DNA of 64,000 nucleotides from contig NZ_JANZXA010000006.1 of assembly GCF_025153475.1 (NCBI RefSeq), positions 1 to 64,000 of the forward strand, written 5' to 3'. This DNA comes from Novosphingobium mangrovisedimenti. Its GTDB lineage: Bacteria; Pseudomonadota; Alphaproteobacteria; Sphingomonadales; Sphingomonadaceae. The position numbers and the translations under genes were made by a program. The notes beneath the pieces were generated by a model. The model made no database searches and was not told the origin of the DNA. It worked only from the letters and a program-made list of their open reading frames with translations. This document shows positions 25,652-34,677 of this stretch, one piece after another. The stretch's first letter is position 1, and every line of letters starts with the position of its first letter.

Positions 25652-26934
25652 AGGGCATCGTGCTGACCGCCATGGCCAGTGGACATGCAGACATGAACGG
25701 CGTTTCCAGCATCGAGGATACCGGCCGGGTGCGTCGGATCATGGTGCTGGCACTGCTGTTGCCGCTGTTCGGCCAGGTCATGCACTACATGAAGGACCTG
25801 CCTCCGCTCTGGGCTCTTTCCAAGGCCTTCCCGGTCCTCTCGCTTCCGCTTGCCCTGCCGGTGCTCCTGTCCCGTCGCCCGCCGTTTCTCCTGCAATGGC
25901 TGGGCGTGTTCATATGGCTGGTGCTGGCCCCCAGCTTCATCGCCATATTCACCTTCGACCAGACCTTCTTCCTGGGACTGACGGCGCAGGTGAAGATCCT
26001 GCCCATGCTCTATGCCTTTTCCTTCCTTGGCCTGCTGCTGGTGCTGCGGCCGAGCATGGATGAGATCAGGACCGCTTTCCTGATCTGGGCCATCGTGACC
26101 TTCGGCGTGTTGCTGGCGCTTTGGGCCTTCGCGCCCCAATCGTGGTACACGACCGGCTACGAGTTCGGCGATGCGCCTCTGCTCAGCGCGGACGACCGCG
26201 GCAACCGGATCCGCATGCCGATGTACTTCGGGGTGATCGCCATCCTTACGGCGTTCCGTTCGCAACTGATGCGGCCGCAGCTTTCGACCGCGGTCGTTCT
26301 GGTGCTTGCGCTGGCCGTGCTCGTCGGCGTCGTCAAGACGCGCGCCACCGTGCTTGCGACAGCCGCGACGCTGCTGACCGTGGCGCTGATCGCCGCCAGC
26401 CCGCGGACCCGAATCGCAGCCTTCTGCCTGGCAGGCATCGGCGCGATCCTCGTCCTCCAGATCCCCTACGTCTCCAGCGCATTCGATACGAGTTCGGCAT
26501 CCGGCTTCGATCTGCGCTGGACGACGGTGGTCAAGGCAATGACCTTTCTCGGAGACAGCCCTCTGCGCTGGTTCTTCGGGGTAGGGACTATCACCCCGCT
26601 CGATAGCGCTGGCCTGTCACGGTATTTCAACCACTTCTTCTTTCTGGCGGACATTTCGTGGCTGGGGATCATCTTCGAATACGGCGTGCTGGGAGCGATG
26701 ATGATGGTCAGCCTGCTGGTGACGACGCTCTGGCTCGCGGTCCGCGTGAGGCGCGAACTCGATTCCCCGTTTTTGGCCGGCCTCCAGGATTACGTGCTGT
26801 TCACGTTGATTATCTCGCCATTATACGCGACCATGACGCTGCAACCCGGGGAAATTGCGGTGATCATGGCCACCTTCAGCTATTGCTGGCTGTCCCTGCG
26901 GCAGCGCGGCGCGACCGAAGAGCAGGTTCCTTGA
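25648..26934 (+). CDS. Wzy/O-antigen-ligase-like polysaccharide polymerase
   Basis: 428 residues from GTG 25648 (GTGA overlap with the OPX stop); the first Met inside is 25672. About eleven hydrophobic helices and one large periplasmic loop (from APQSWYTTGYEFGDAP to the next helix, and a second loop with FFGVGTITP) are typical of Wzy/WaaL proteins. It would polymerise lipid-linked repeat units on the periplasmic side. Such proteins diverge strongly, so the assignment rests on topology and neighbours. Confidence 0.75.
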   Translation: MKGIVLTAMASGHADMNGVSSIEDTGRVRRIMVLALLLPLFGQVMHYMKDLPPLWALSKAFPVLSLPLALPVLLSRRPPFLLQWLGVFIWLVLAPSFIAIFTFDQTFFLGLTAQVKILPMLYAFSFLGLLLVLRPSMDEIRTAFLIWAIVTFGVLLALWAFAPQSWYTTGYEFGDAPLLSADDRGNRIRMPMYFGVIAILTAFRSQLMRPQLSTAVVLVLALAVLVGVVKTRATVLATAATLLTVALIAASPRTRIAAFCLAGIGAILVLQIPYVSSAFDTSSASGFDLRWTTVVKAMTFLGDSPLRWFFGVGTITPLDSAGLSRYFNHFFFLADISWLGIIFEYGVLGAMMMVSLLVTTLWLAVRVRRELDSPFLAGLQDYVLFTLIISPLYATMTLQPGEIAVIMATFSYCWLSLRQRGATEEQVP

Positions 26935-28604
26935 AGGCGCCGCGCGAAGTGGTCCGCCGGCTTTTCGGCATCATGGCCTGCTTCGCGACGATGGCTTGCG
27001 GACCTTCCGGAGAGGGCGGGACAGGCGTGCCGCCGCCCGCTGCCGACCTGCTGAGAATAGACGTCGATGCCAGCACGCCGACGCATGCGATTTCACCGGC
27101 GATATATGGTGTGAGCTTCGGGACGGAGGAAACGCTCAGGGATCTCAACATTCCGCTCAGCCGTTCGGGAGGCAACAGTGCCAGCCTCTACAACTGGCGC
27201 ATCGATGCCCGCAACGCCGGGTCCGATTTCTTCTTCGAGAGCCTTCCCGTCACGGCGGACATATTCGACCAGTTCCACAACGGTTTCGTCGACATCGCGC
27301 GGCGCGGAGGGGCGGCGGCGATGATAACCATTCCCGCGATCGGCTGGGCCGCAAAGCTCGGGCCGGGCCGAACGAAGCTGGCTGCCTTTTCGATCGCCAA
27401 GTACGGCCCACAGCAGGACGCCGACACCGCCTATTTCCCCGATGCGGGCAATGGCGTGAAGCCCGACGGCAGCTTCCTGCGCGGGAACGATCCGAACGAT
27501 GCGGCGCTTTCGGTTGACATAAGCGCCGAAACCGGCGCCCGGGTGCAGGATATTGTCCAGCGCTGGGGGCGCGCCGACAGCGGCGGGGTTGTCTACTACG
27601 TCGTCGATAACGAGCCGAGCCTGTGGCACCTCACGCATCGGGCCGTGCATCCGGTGGGGGCTCATGCCGCTGAAGTGGCGCAAAAGGTCGTTGCCGTGGC
27701 GAACGCCATTCATGGAGCCGATCCCTCGGCGCGTGTCGTGGCCCCCGAGGAATGGGGGTGGCTCGGCTATTTCGACAGCGGCTTTGACCAGCAGGCAAAG
27801 TCGGAAAACCAGCCTGCGGACGAACTGGACCGGACGAAGCAGACAGGCGGGGTGGACTATCTGCCCTACCTGCTTGCGCAGTGGCGCGCCGCCGGGCACC
27901 CGGTCGATGTCGTGAGTGTCCACTTCTATCCCCAGGGCGGCGAGTATCCGAGGACCGATGGCGGTCCGCGCGACGTTCAGCTGCGGCGCAACGAGTCCAC
28001 CCGCCTGCTGTGGGACACGGGATACAAGGCCAGGAGCTGGATCGACACCGAAGTGGCGCTGATCCCGCGTCTTCGCGGCTGGGTGGACACCTACTATGCC
28101 GCGGGAACGCCAATCGCCATTACCGAATACAACTGGGGCGGGGATGACAGCATGAACGGGGCGACTGCCCAGGCCGATATCTGGGGCATCTTCGGCAGGG
28201 AAGGTCTCGATCTCGCGAACCGCTGGACGGCGCCGGGCAAAGGTTCGCCCGTCTACGAGGCCATGCGGCTGATCCGCAATTACGACGGGCAGGACGGGGC
28301 CTTCGGCGACCTGTCGCTGGCTGTTGATGGACCGGACCCGGATCGGCTCGCGGCATTCGCGGCACGTCGATCTACCGACAAGGCGGTGACGCTTCTGCTG
28401 GTGAACAAGTCGCTCGACGATCCCGCCCCGGTGGACGTGCGCCTTTCCGGCCTCGTATCGGCCGGAGCGCGGAACGTGACGGTTTATCGCCTCGTGCAAG
28501 GCCAGCGCAGTCAGAACAGCATCACGTTGTCGAATGGTACCTTGCGCGACGAATTGCCGGTCCAGAGCATCGCTCTTTACGTGATCGTCGATAGTGGCAA
28601 CTGA
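26931..28604 (+). CDS. GH44-type glycoside hydrolase lipoprotein
   Basis: 557 residues from TTG 26931, which overlaps the preceding stop (TTGA). The open frame extends upstream, but that part antiparallels the polymerase gene and lacks meaning. A short signal ends in a lipobox, TMAC with Cys23. The body fits GH44: VVDNEPSLWHLTHR with acid/base Glu228, VSVHFYPQGGEYPR, and ITEYNWGGDDSMNG with nucleophile Glu399, then a C-terminal beta-sandwich. GH44 enzymes cut beta-1,4-glucans and xyloglucan. Placed between polymerase and flippase, it is likely to trim or release the polymer made here, or to clear stalled chains. Confidence 0.78.
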   Translation: MKAPREVVRRLFGIMACFATMACGPSGEGGTGVPPPAADLLRIDVDASTPTHAISPAIYGVSFGTEETLRDLNIPLSRSGGNSASLYNWRIDARNAGSDFFFESLPVTADIFDQFHNGFVDIARRGGAAAMITIPAIGWAAKLGPGRTKLAAFSIAKYGPQQDADTAYFPDAGNGVKPDGSFLRGNDPNDAALSVDISAETGARVQDIVQRWGRADSGGVVYYVVDNEPSLWHLTHRAVHPVGAHAAEVAQKVVAVANAIHGADPSARVVAPEEWGWLGYFDSGFDQQAKSENQPADELDRTKQTGGVDYLPYLLAQWRAAGHPVDVVSVHFYPQGGEYPRTDGGPRDVQLRRNESTRLLWDTGYKARSWIDTEVALIPRLRGWVDTYYAAGTPIAITEYNWGGDDSMNGATAQADIWGIFGREGLDLANRWTAPGKGSPVYEAMRLIRNYDGQDGAFGDLSLAVDGPDPDRLAAFAARRSTDKAVTLLLVNKSLDDPAPVDVRLSGLVSAGARNVTVYRLVQGQRSQNSITLSNGTLRDELPVQSIALYVIVDSGN

Positions 28605-29946
28605 CAACTCGGCCTCGATCGGCAAGGATGCCGACACCGCGGCGCGGACGGGCCGGCGTCCGATGTGGCAATCGGCCGTGGGGGCGCTCGGGTCGAGGGC
28701 CATAGACATTCCCAGCCGCTATGGCTTCCACCTGATCGTGGCCGGCAAGCTGGGGCTCGTCGCTGCAGGTGCCTTCTACATCGTGTTCAGCGTGATCACT
28801 CTGGTTGCGGGCGCCGGACGTCTGGGCGTGGACCGGGCGATGACCCGCGAGGTCGCGCGCGCGCTTGCCCGTGACGAGCCAGCACGGGCGCGCCGCACAA
28901 TCCGCAACGGGATGGCGCGGGTCGCATGCCTTTCCGCCCTGGTTGCCTGCCTCATGGCGGCGCTTTCGGGAACGATCGCGGACCGGGTTTTCGATAACCC
29001 CGCGCTTGTCTGGCCGCTGGTGCTCGGTGCCGCGACGATAGTACCGCTTTGCCTGAGCGCGGCTGCCGGCGGGGCGCTGGCCGGGCTGCACCGCATCGCA
29101 CTCAGCCAGATGATCTATTCCTGGTTGTGGCCGGCGCTTTTCTGCCTTTGCGCCTTGCCTCTGTCGCTCGACCTGAACGGCATCATGCTGCTCCTGTTCG
29201 GCGCCACGTCCGTTGCGGCGCTGGTGTCCTTCGGTTTGTTGCTGTGGTTCCTCCCTGCGCGTTCCGCCGAAGCGGAGAGCGGGATGCCGACCGCGAACCT
29301 GATGACGCTGGGCTGGTCACTGTTCACCACGGAGATCGTGCAACTGCTCAATGCGGCCATGCCCGCCCTTGTGCTCGGCGTCCTGTCCACGCAGGCTGCC
29401 GTCGGCGAATATGCCATGGCATGGCGTCTGGCCCTGATCCTCAACCTGCTGGTGGTCGCGATCGCGGCAATGGCTTCGCCGCGCTTTGCGGACCAGTCCG
29501 CGCGCGGGGACATCGAGGGGCTGCGTGCCACCGCAGCAGGATCGGTAGGTCTGGTTCTCGCGCTCGGCCTCGGGCCGCTTGTCGTGCTGTGGATCGGTGC
29601 ACCGGTCTTCCTCGGGCTTTTCGGTGAAGGGTTCGTCGCCGCGACCACCACCATGCGCATCCTTCTTGTCGGGCAATTCGTGCTGATGCTTGCCGCCGGC
29701 TCGCCGGAATTGCTCGGCATGTCGGGACATGAGCGCACCATGCAGCGGATCAACAATCTGGCCATCGTCCTATACCTGCCGGCGCTTGCGGGGCTGGCCT
29801 GGACGATGTCGGCCGAAGGCGCGGCCGTTGCGTCCATTCTGATCGCGGCCGTCACGGCATTCGGTGCGGTGCGGCTGGGAGTGCGCTATTTCGGTTTCGT
29901 GCCGGTCGTCGCCCTGGTCAGGTCGCTGCAATCGCGTCGTGCATGA
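28594..29946 (+). CDS. Wzx-like polysaccharide flippase
   Basis: 450 residues from GTG 28594, overlapping the GH44 gene by 11 bases. Twelve to fourteen hydrophobic helices with the polysaccharide-transport (MATE-like) pattern, for example GRLGVDRAMTREVARALA in the first loop and GLFGEGFVAATTTMRILLVG late. It would flip the undecaprenyl-linked repeat to the periplasm for the polymerase. The stop overlaps the likely start of the next gene. Confidence 0.8.
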   Translation: MATDNSASIGKDADTAARTGRRPMWQSAVGALGSRAIDIPSRYGFHLIVAGKLGLVAAGAFYIVFSVITLVAGAGRLGVDRAMTREVARALARDEPARARRTIRNGMARVACLSALVACLMAALSGTIADRVFDNPALVWPLVLGAATIVPLCLSAAAGGALAGLHRIALSQMIYSWLWPALFCLCALPLSLDLNGIMLLLFGATSVAALVSFGLLLWFLPARSAEAESGMPTANLMTLGWSLFTTEIVQLLNAAMPALVLGVLSTQAAVGEYAMAWRLALILNLLVVAIAAMASPRFADQSARGDIEGLRATAAGSVGLVLALGLGPLVVLWIGAPVFLGLFGEGFVAATTTMRILLVGQFVLMLAAGSPELLGMSGHERTMQRINNLAIVLYLPALAGLAWTMSAEGAAVASILIAAVTAFGAVRLGVRYFGFVPVVALVRSLQSRRA

Positions 29947-30898
29947 CGTGGAGGCTTCTGCTGCCGCCACGCGACGCCCACGCTTCCCGAGGCAGTTGCA
30001 GCTCCTGCCGGCCGTGGCCCTGACGGCGATCCCCTTGATCGGGCAGGGTGGGCGCTGGTGGGCCTGGGCCGACACGCTCAATGCGTTCCTGGGTCCGACG
30101 GCAATCCTGCTCGCGCTGATAGCACTCCATGGCTTCGCTCGGCGACAGTGGACGGCCGTGACGGTGGCGACGATCGGGGCCGCGCTGGCACTGATCCAGC
30201 TCGGCAGCGGCGTGCTGCGCGCAAGCCCTCGACAAGACGGAGCGACGGACACCGTCAGGGTCCTGACGGTAAGTGCCTATCACGCCAATCCGCATCCCTT
30301 CGTCCTGCGTGACATGATCTCGAAACTCGACCCCGATCTGGCCTTCATACAGGAGGCCGACGGTGCAGCGGCCGAGGCTCTGGCACAAGCGCTGCCCGGG
30401 CATCATCGGGTCCTTTCCTGCCCCGCCGCGCGGTGTTCGCTGGTCATCGTGTCCCGCTGGCCGCTGGCGCGCAGCGATCGGCCGGATCTGCATGCGCATG
30501 ACCTGCCGGATCTGCTCGCCGCGGAAGTCTCGGCGCCGTTCGCGCGGTTTCGGGTGGTGACCCTTCATCTTCCGCGCATGCTCTCGCCGCAGGCGGAACG
30601 CCACAGGGGCATGCTGGTCGATCTGGTGAGATCCGGGAACCGGCTGCCCACGATCGCCGGAGGCGATTTCAATCTTGCAACCGGAAGCTTCGCCCTGTCG
30701 GCACTGGAGCGGCAAAGCGGTTTGCGGCGATTGGACCGCTATGTACCGAGCTATCCTGCCAACCTCTTCTTCCCCGCCGTGGTTCCGATCGACCATGTCC
30801 TGAGCGACGGGCATTGGGACAGCCTGGGCTGCAGGGGGCTGTCGGTGGCAGGCTCGGATCATCGTGCCGTGCTGTGCAGGCTGCGCCTTCGCCCCTGA
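29939..30898 (+). CDS. Membrane-anchored endonuclease/exonuclease/phosphatase (EEP) family hydrolase
   Basis: 319 residues from GTG 29939, overlapping the flippase stop (GTG 29948 is also possible). Three hydrophobic helices in the first 95 residues precede an EEP domain, which should face the periplasm: FIQEADGAAAE supplies the metal Glu, AGGDFNLATG the Asp-Asn pair and AGSDHRAVLC the catalytic Asp-His. The family cuts phosphodiesters in nucleic acids, inositol phosphates and sphingomyelin. In a polysaccharide operon it may remove phosphate or lipid-diphosphate groups, or be an unrelated passenger. It ends only 10 bases from the convergent AraC gene. Confidence 0.75.
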   Translation: MHDVEASAAATRRPRFPRQLQLLPAVALTAIPLIGQGGRWWAWADTLNAFLGPTAILLALIALHGFARRQWTAVTVATIGAALALIQLGSGVLRASPRQDGATDTVRVLTVSAYHANPHPFVLRDMISKLDPDLAFIQEADGAAAEALAQALPGHHRVLSCPAARCSLVIVSRWPLARSDRPDLHAHDLPDLLAAEVSAPFARFRVVTLHLPRMLSPQAERHRGMLVDLVRSGNRLPTIAGGDFNLATGSFALSALERQSGLRRLDRYVPSYPANLFFPAVVPIDHVLSDGHWDSLGCRGLSVAGSDHRAVLCRLRLRP

Positions 30899-30908
30899 GC
30901 CGGTCGTT

Positions 30909-31970
30909 TCAACTTCCGGTGTGCCCCGGGGCTACCGGCTCCAAAAGCGCCTGACGCAGCTTGCTTGGCGATTGCCCGAACCAGCGCCGGCAGCTTCGCG
31001 AGAAAATTGACTGTTCGGCAAACCCGAGCTTCTCCGAGATGCTTCGAAAGTCCAGCGCGGTGCGTTCGAGGTAGTACAGTGTGAGATCCCGGCGAACCTC
31101 GTCCTTCACGGCCTGGAACCGGCTGCCTTCCTGCGTGAGGCGCCGGCGAAGCGTGCGGTGGTGAATGTTCATGGCCCGTGCGACCTCGCTGTTCGAACAG
31201 TCGCCCTGTGCGAGCCTGCGCATGATGAGCCCGCGTACTTCCGCGTGGAAGGGCAGGCGCTGGTGCGGAAAGTTCCGTTCGATGAAGGCCACCATCTCCT
31301 GATGAATGCGGTGGCTCTGCTGCAGGATCGGGCTGGCAAGGTCTTCGGCAGAGAAGACCATGCCGTCGACAGGCTCGCCGAAGCATACCTCGCATCCGAA
31401 CTGTCGCCGATAGGTCTCCCGCGGCGCGACCGGTTCATGACGGAAATGGATTCTTCGGGCCCGGGCATAGCCCCCGGTCATCTCCATGGCTTCCAGATGG
31501 CCGATCAGCAGGATCTGTTCCATGGCCTGCGCCCGGTTCGCGATGTTGCCCAGCAGCAGTTCGTGCCCGGCGAAGACATGGCCTTCGTCGGTAACCTGCT
31601 GCAACCACAGGCGGGCCGCGCGGCTGTGGGCATTGCTGTGATCGCAGGCGAACTTCAACGCCTCGCCGAAGGTGCGCGAGTTGCGCATCACCTGTCCCAG
31701 CGGGCCAAACATGCGCCCGCCACGCTGACGGAAAGCAAGGCGCATCCCCAGGTCGGGGCAAGCGAGCGCTTCGGCGGCGATTTCCAGCAGGCGGATGGCC
31801 TGACGATAAGTCAGGCTTCCCGAACCGTCGGCAAAGGTGTCCTCGTCGATATCGGCTCTTCGCAGAAGATCAGGCAGGTCACCGCCCAGTTCGTTTACCA
31901 GCGATGCGAAGTGACGCAGCAGTGGTGCATTGAGCCTTTCGAACTCGCCCTCGGCTTCAGCATGCAACAC
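30909..31970 (-). CDS. AraC-family transcriptional regulator (OruR/ArgR-like architecture)
   Basis: 353 residues. The N-terminal 'arabinose-binding-like' domain contains SLTYRQAIRLLEIAAEAL and LGMRLAFRQRGG; the C-terminal AraC helix-turn-helix pair contains CSNSEVARAMNIHHRTLRRR and SISEKLGFAEQSIFSRSCRR. Regulators of this build control catabolic genes in response to a small substrate. It may govern the TonB receptor now broken downstream or the catabolic genes to its right. Confidence 0.82.
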   Translation of the reverse strand: MLHAEAEGEFERLNAPLLRHFASLVNELGGDLPDLLRRADIDEDTFADGSGSLTYRQAIRLLEIAAEALACPDLGMRLAFRQRGGRMFGPLGQVMRNSRTFGEALKFACDHSNAHSRAARLWLQQVTDEGHVFAGHELLLGNIANRAQAMEQILLIGHLEAMEMTGGYARARRIHFRHEPVAPRETYRRQFGCEVCFGEPVDGMVFSAEDLASPILQQSHRIHQEMVAFIERNFPHQRLPFHAEVRGLIMRRLAQGDCSNSEVARAMNIHHRTLRRRLTQEGSRFQAVKDEVRRDLTLYYLERTALDFRSISEKLGFAEQSIFSRSCRRWFGQSPSKLRQALLEPVAPGHTGS

Positions 31971-32160
31971 GAACGACTCCGGTCCTTGGCTTCATCTGCC
32001 GAACCGTCTCGAAGGAAGGCGTGTATCGGCCGGGCGGATTGTTCCACTGGCCGTTCAGTTTGTCCACATTGGTCAAGTCACATCTGCAATTCTGAGGCAG
32101 GATCCCTTTGATAGGGGACCTATATACCTAGTTAGTCAACGCGACCGAATTGCGTGCTAG

Positions 32161-32586
32161 AAGGTTGGCCAAAGCGCGGCGATCATGGTGCAGGCCGTGC
32201 AGCCCACCATCCGCGGCGTGGGCACGGCCATCACGACATCGGGTGGCGGCCCCAACGTGGGCATCTACGTCGACGGGTTCTTCCAGGCGAACACCTGTCT
32301 TTCGGACTTCGACCTGCTCACCGTGCGGAATATCCAGGTCCTGAAGGGGCCGCAGGGCACGCTGTTCGGTCGCAACACGACCGGCGGCGCGATTATCGTC
32401 ACGACCGCGGAGCCGAGCTCGGAGACCAGCGGGCAGGGCAAGGTCAGCTATGGCCGGTTCAACTCGGTCAAGGCCCAGGCTTACGCGACGTTCGGCATCC
32501 CTGCACGACGAGACCGATCCGCGCACCTGGAGTATCAAGCCCTATTGGCCCGGATGGTTCAGCAAGGCTTGAGGGGGCGCAGTTAG
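32161..32586 (+). pseudogene. TonB-dependent receptor plug fragment fused to a foreign gene tail
   Basis: From about 32185 the frame reads a receptor plug: QPTIRGVGTAITTSGGG, VGIYVDGFFQ, then NIQVLKGPQGTLFGRNTTGG and VSYGRFNSVKAQAYATFGI. Then the match ends abruptly near 32500. In another frame the next 24 codons read HDETDPRTWSIKPYWPGWF and finish with SKA and a stop, which looks like the end of a different enzyme. Signal peptide, TonB box and barrel are all missing. A deletion has therefore joined the inside of a receptor gene to the end of another gene. Confidence 0.75.
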
Positions 32587-32670
32587 TCCGGATAGGTCAA
32601 GCCCGAAGCCTGCGATTGCTGTAGCTGACTATGCGTTGCCGCAGCGAAAGGTTGCCGCGGGAAGAGGAAT

Positions 32671-33606
32671 ATGGAGAACACAATGAACCGCAGTCCTTCC
32701 GAACGCCGCTTCGACGATCGCGTGGTCGTCGTGACCGGAGGTGCGCGGGGGCTGGGCCGGGCCTATGCCGAACTGGTTGCCTCGCTGGGGGCGAAAGTCG
32801 TCGTCAACGACAACGGCAGCGCGCTTTCCGGTTCCGGAGGCGATGCGGGGCCGGCCGGGGAAGTGGCCGGGGTGCTTCGCGACATGGGTGCAGAGGCCGT
32901 TGCCAGCACCGACAGTGTCGCCACGCCCGAAGGGGGCAAGGCCATCATCGAGGCCGCGCTCGATGTCTTCGGCCGGATCGACGTGCTGATCCACAATGCG
33001 GGAAACAACCGCTTCGCCAACCTTGCCGAGACGAGCTACGAGGATTTTCGCGCCGTGCTCGACGTGCACTTGCTGGGCGCCTTCCACGTCGTGCGCCCCG
33101 CCTTCGAGCGGATGGTAAAGGATGGCTACGGGCGCGTGGTGCTGACCGGGTCGATCGGCGGTCTCTATTCGATGCCCGGCGTGGTCAACTACGCGATGTC
33201 CAAGTCGGGCATGATCGGCCTCAACAACATCGTTGCGATCGAGGGCAGGGAATTTGGCGTGAAGTCGAACATGATCCTGCCCGGAGCGGTGACGCGCATG
33301 GCCGAAGGGCTCGACATCTCGCAGTACCCGCCCATGGGGCCGGATCTCGTCGCGCCGGTTGTCGGCTGGCTGGCGCATGAAAGCTGCAGCGTCTCGGGCG
33401 AGATGTATGTCTCGATGGCGGGCCGCATCGCCCGGGCCTTCATTACCGAGACCAGGGGGGTATACAGGCCGGAATGGACCATGGACACGGTTGCGGACCA
33501 GATCGACGCGATCCGCGATGACAGCGATTGCTGGACCTTCCATCCGGTCGAAAACGGCTTCGGCGAGCACATGGCCAGAAGCTTCGAAATGGCACGACAG
33601 GGCTAG
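32671..33606 (+). CDS. SDR oxidoreductase, (3R)-hydroxyacyl-CoA dehydrogenase-like
   Basis: 311 residues (ATG 32671; ATG 32683 with GGAG before it is an alternative). Rossmann motif VVVVTGGARGLGRAYAEL, the NAD-type VNDNGSALSG, NAG at VLIHNAGNN, catalytic Ser in LTGSIGGLYS and YAMSKSGMI with Tyr and Lys. The glycine-rich VNDNG segment and the extended C-terminus are those of the dehydrogenase part of peroxisomal multifunctional enzyme 2 and its bacterial relatives in terpenoid and steroid side-chain degradation. It is similar in build to the enzyme at 38181-39128. Confidence 0.8.
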   Translation: MENTMNRSPSERRFDDRVVVVTGGARGLGRAYAELVASLGAKVVVNDNGSALSGSGGDAGPAGEVAGVLRDMGAEAVASTDSVATPEGGKAIIEAALDVFGRIDVLIHNAGNNRFANLAETSYEDFRAVLDVHLLGAFHVVRPAFERMVKDGYGRVVLTGSIGGLYSMPGVVNYAMSKSGMIGLNNIVAIEGREFGVKSNMILPGAVTRMAEGLDISQYPPMGPDLVAPVVGWLAHESCSVSGEMYVSMAGRIARAFITETRGVYRPEWTMDTVADQIDAIRDDSDCWTFHPVENGFGEHMARSFEMARQG

Positions 33607-33654
33607 GACAACCGGAGTGGCCGGGCATTCCGGATCGCGAGAGGGAGAGCGAGC

Positions 33655-34524
33655 GTGAAACTGGGCATCATCTATCCGCAGAACGGGCTTGGCGGCGATC
33701 CGGCCGCCGTGCGCGCGATCGGGCTGGCGGCCGAGGAACTCGGTTTCGATCATTTCGTTGCCTACGATCACGTCCTGGGTGCCTCTCACGACCGCGAACC
33801 CAGGTTGTGGGGCCCCTATACCGAGAAGGACCCTTTCCACGATCCCTTCGTGATGTTCGGCTATCTCGCCGGCATCACGCTGCGCATAGAGCTGGTTACC
33901 GGTATCCTGATCCTGCCCCAGCGCCAGACCGCACTGGTTGCGCGGCAGGCCGCCGATGTCGATCTGCTCTCCGGTGGACGGCTTCGCCTTGGCGTGGGCA
34001 TTGGCTGGAACTATGTCGAGTACGAGGCGCTGGGCCAGGATTTCTCGAAGCGGGGCAGGCGCATGGCAGAGCAGGTCATGCTGCTGAGGCGCCTGTGGAG
34101 CGAGGAACTGGTCAGCTTCGAGGGCGCGTTCGACACGATCGACCGGGCAGCGCTGGTGCCGCGCCCGGAGCGTAGAATCCCGATCTGGATGGGTGGCTTC
34201 GCCGATGTCGCGCTGCACCGTGCGGCGCAGATCGGTGACGGCTTCATCTTCGCCGACGGTGCGGCGGATGCCTTCGAGCAGCTTGGGAAGCTGGATGGCT
34301 ATCTGCGGGAGGCCGGGCGCGATGCCGCTGGATTCGGCAAGCAGTGTCAGATGCTGCGCGCGAAGACGGCCGATCAGGCGATCGAGACCGCGCAGCGTTG
34401 GCGCGATGCAGGAGGCACGCATGCGACCATCAATTCGATGGGACTGGGTTTCGCGACGGGCGATGAGCACATCGCATATTTCGAAGCCTGCGCCGACAAG
34501 GCGGCGGAAGCCGGGCTGCTCTGA
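33655..34524 (+). CDS. LLM-class flavin-dependent oxidoreductase
   Basis: 289 residues from GTG 33655 (GAGAGGGAGAG just upstream). Bacterial-luciferase-like fold: FDHFVAYDHVLGAS, ELVTGILILPQRQTALVARQ, LLSGGRLRLGVGIGWNYVEY and PIWMGGFADVALHRAA. Enzymes of this size use FMNH2 or F420 to oxidise or dehydrogenate small substrates. A Baeyer-Villiger or hydroxylation role is possible in a terpenoid path but not shown. It follows the SDR by 48 bp, probably in one transcript. Confidence 0.8.
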   Translation: MKLGIIYPQNGLGGDPAAVRAIGLAAEELGFDHFVAYDHVLGASHDREPRLWGPYTEKDPFHDPFVMFGYLAGITLRIELVTGILILPQRQTALVARQAADVDLLSGGRLRLGVGIGWNYVEYEALGQDFSKRGRRMAEQVMLLRRLWSEELVSFEGAFDTIDRAALVPRPERRIPIWMGGFADVALHRAAQIGDGFIFADGAADAFEQLGKLDGYLREAGRDAAGFGKQCQMLRAKTADQAIETAQRWRDAGGTHATINSMGLGFATGDEHIAYFEACADKAAEAGLL

Positions 34525-34677
34525 CGTCGCCGCGCGCCTGACATGGCTTGCTGCGGGGCCCGACGGTTCGTCGCAGGCGGCTCTCGGCTCGCAGGTGCGC
34601 GTAGCATTGGTCTCGCGAAAGCACTTGACGTTCTGGTATACTTACTTACTTTGCATAACAAAGTGGAGGTTGATGCG

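Noticed and set aside
26658..26930. N-terminal extension of the GH44 frame
   Set aside because: It overlaps the polymerase gene in another frame, has no signal peptide, and the TTG at 26931 directly precedes a lipoprotein signal.
27093..28709. 538-codon minus-strand open frame
   Set aside because: Antisense of the GH44 gene, whose catalytic motifs are clear.
32629..34470. 613-codon open frame on the minus strand
   Set aside because: Shadow of the SDR and LLM genes on the plus strand; translation is His/Arg/Asp-rich without any domain, as expected from the antisense of G+C-rich genes.
34543..34677. Upstream start for the membrane protein at 34678
   Set aside because: No codon bias or membrane signal in that part; a purine-rich ribosome site stands before ATG 34678.
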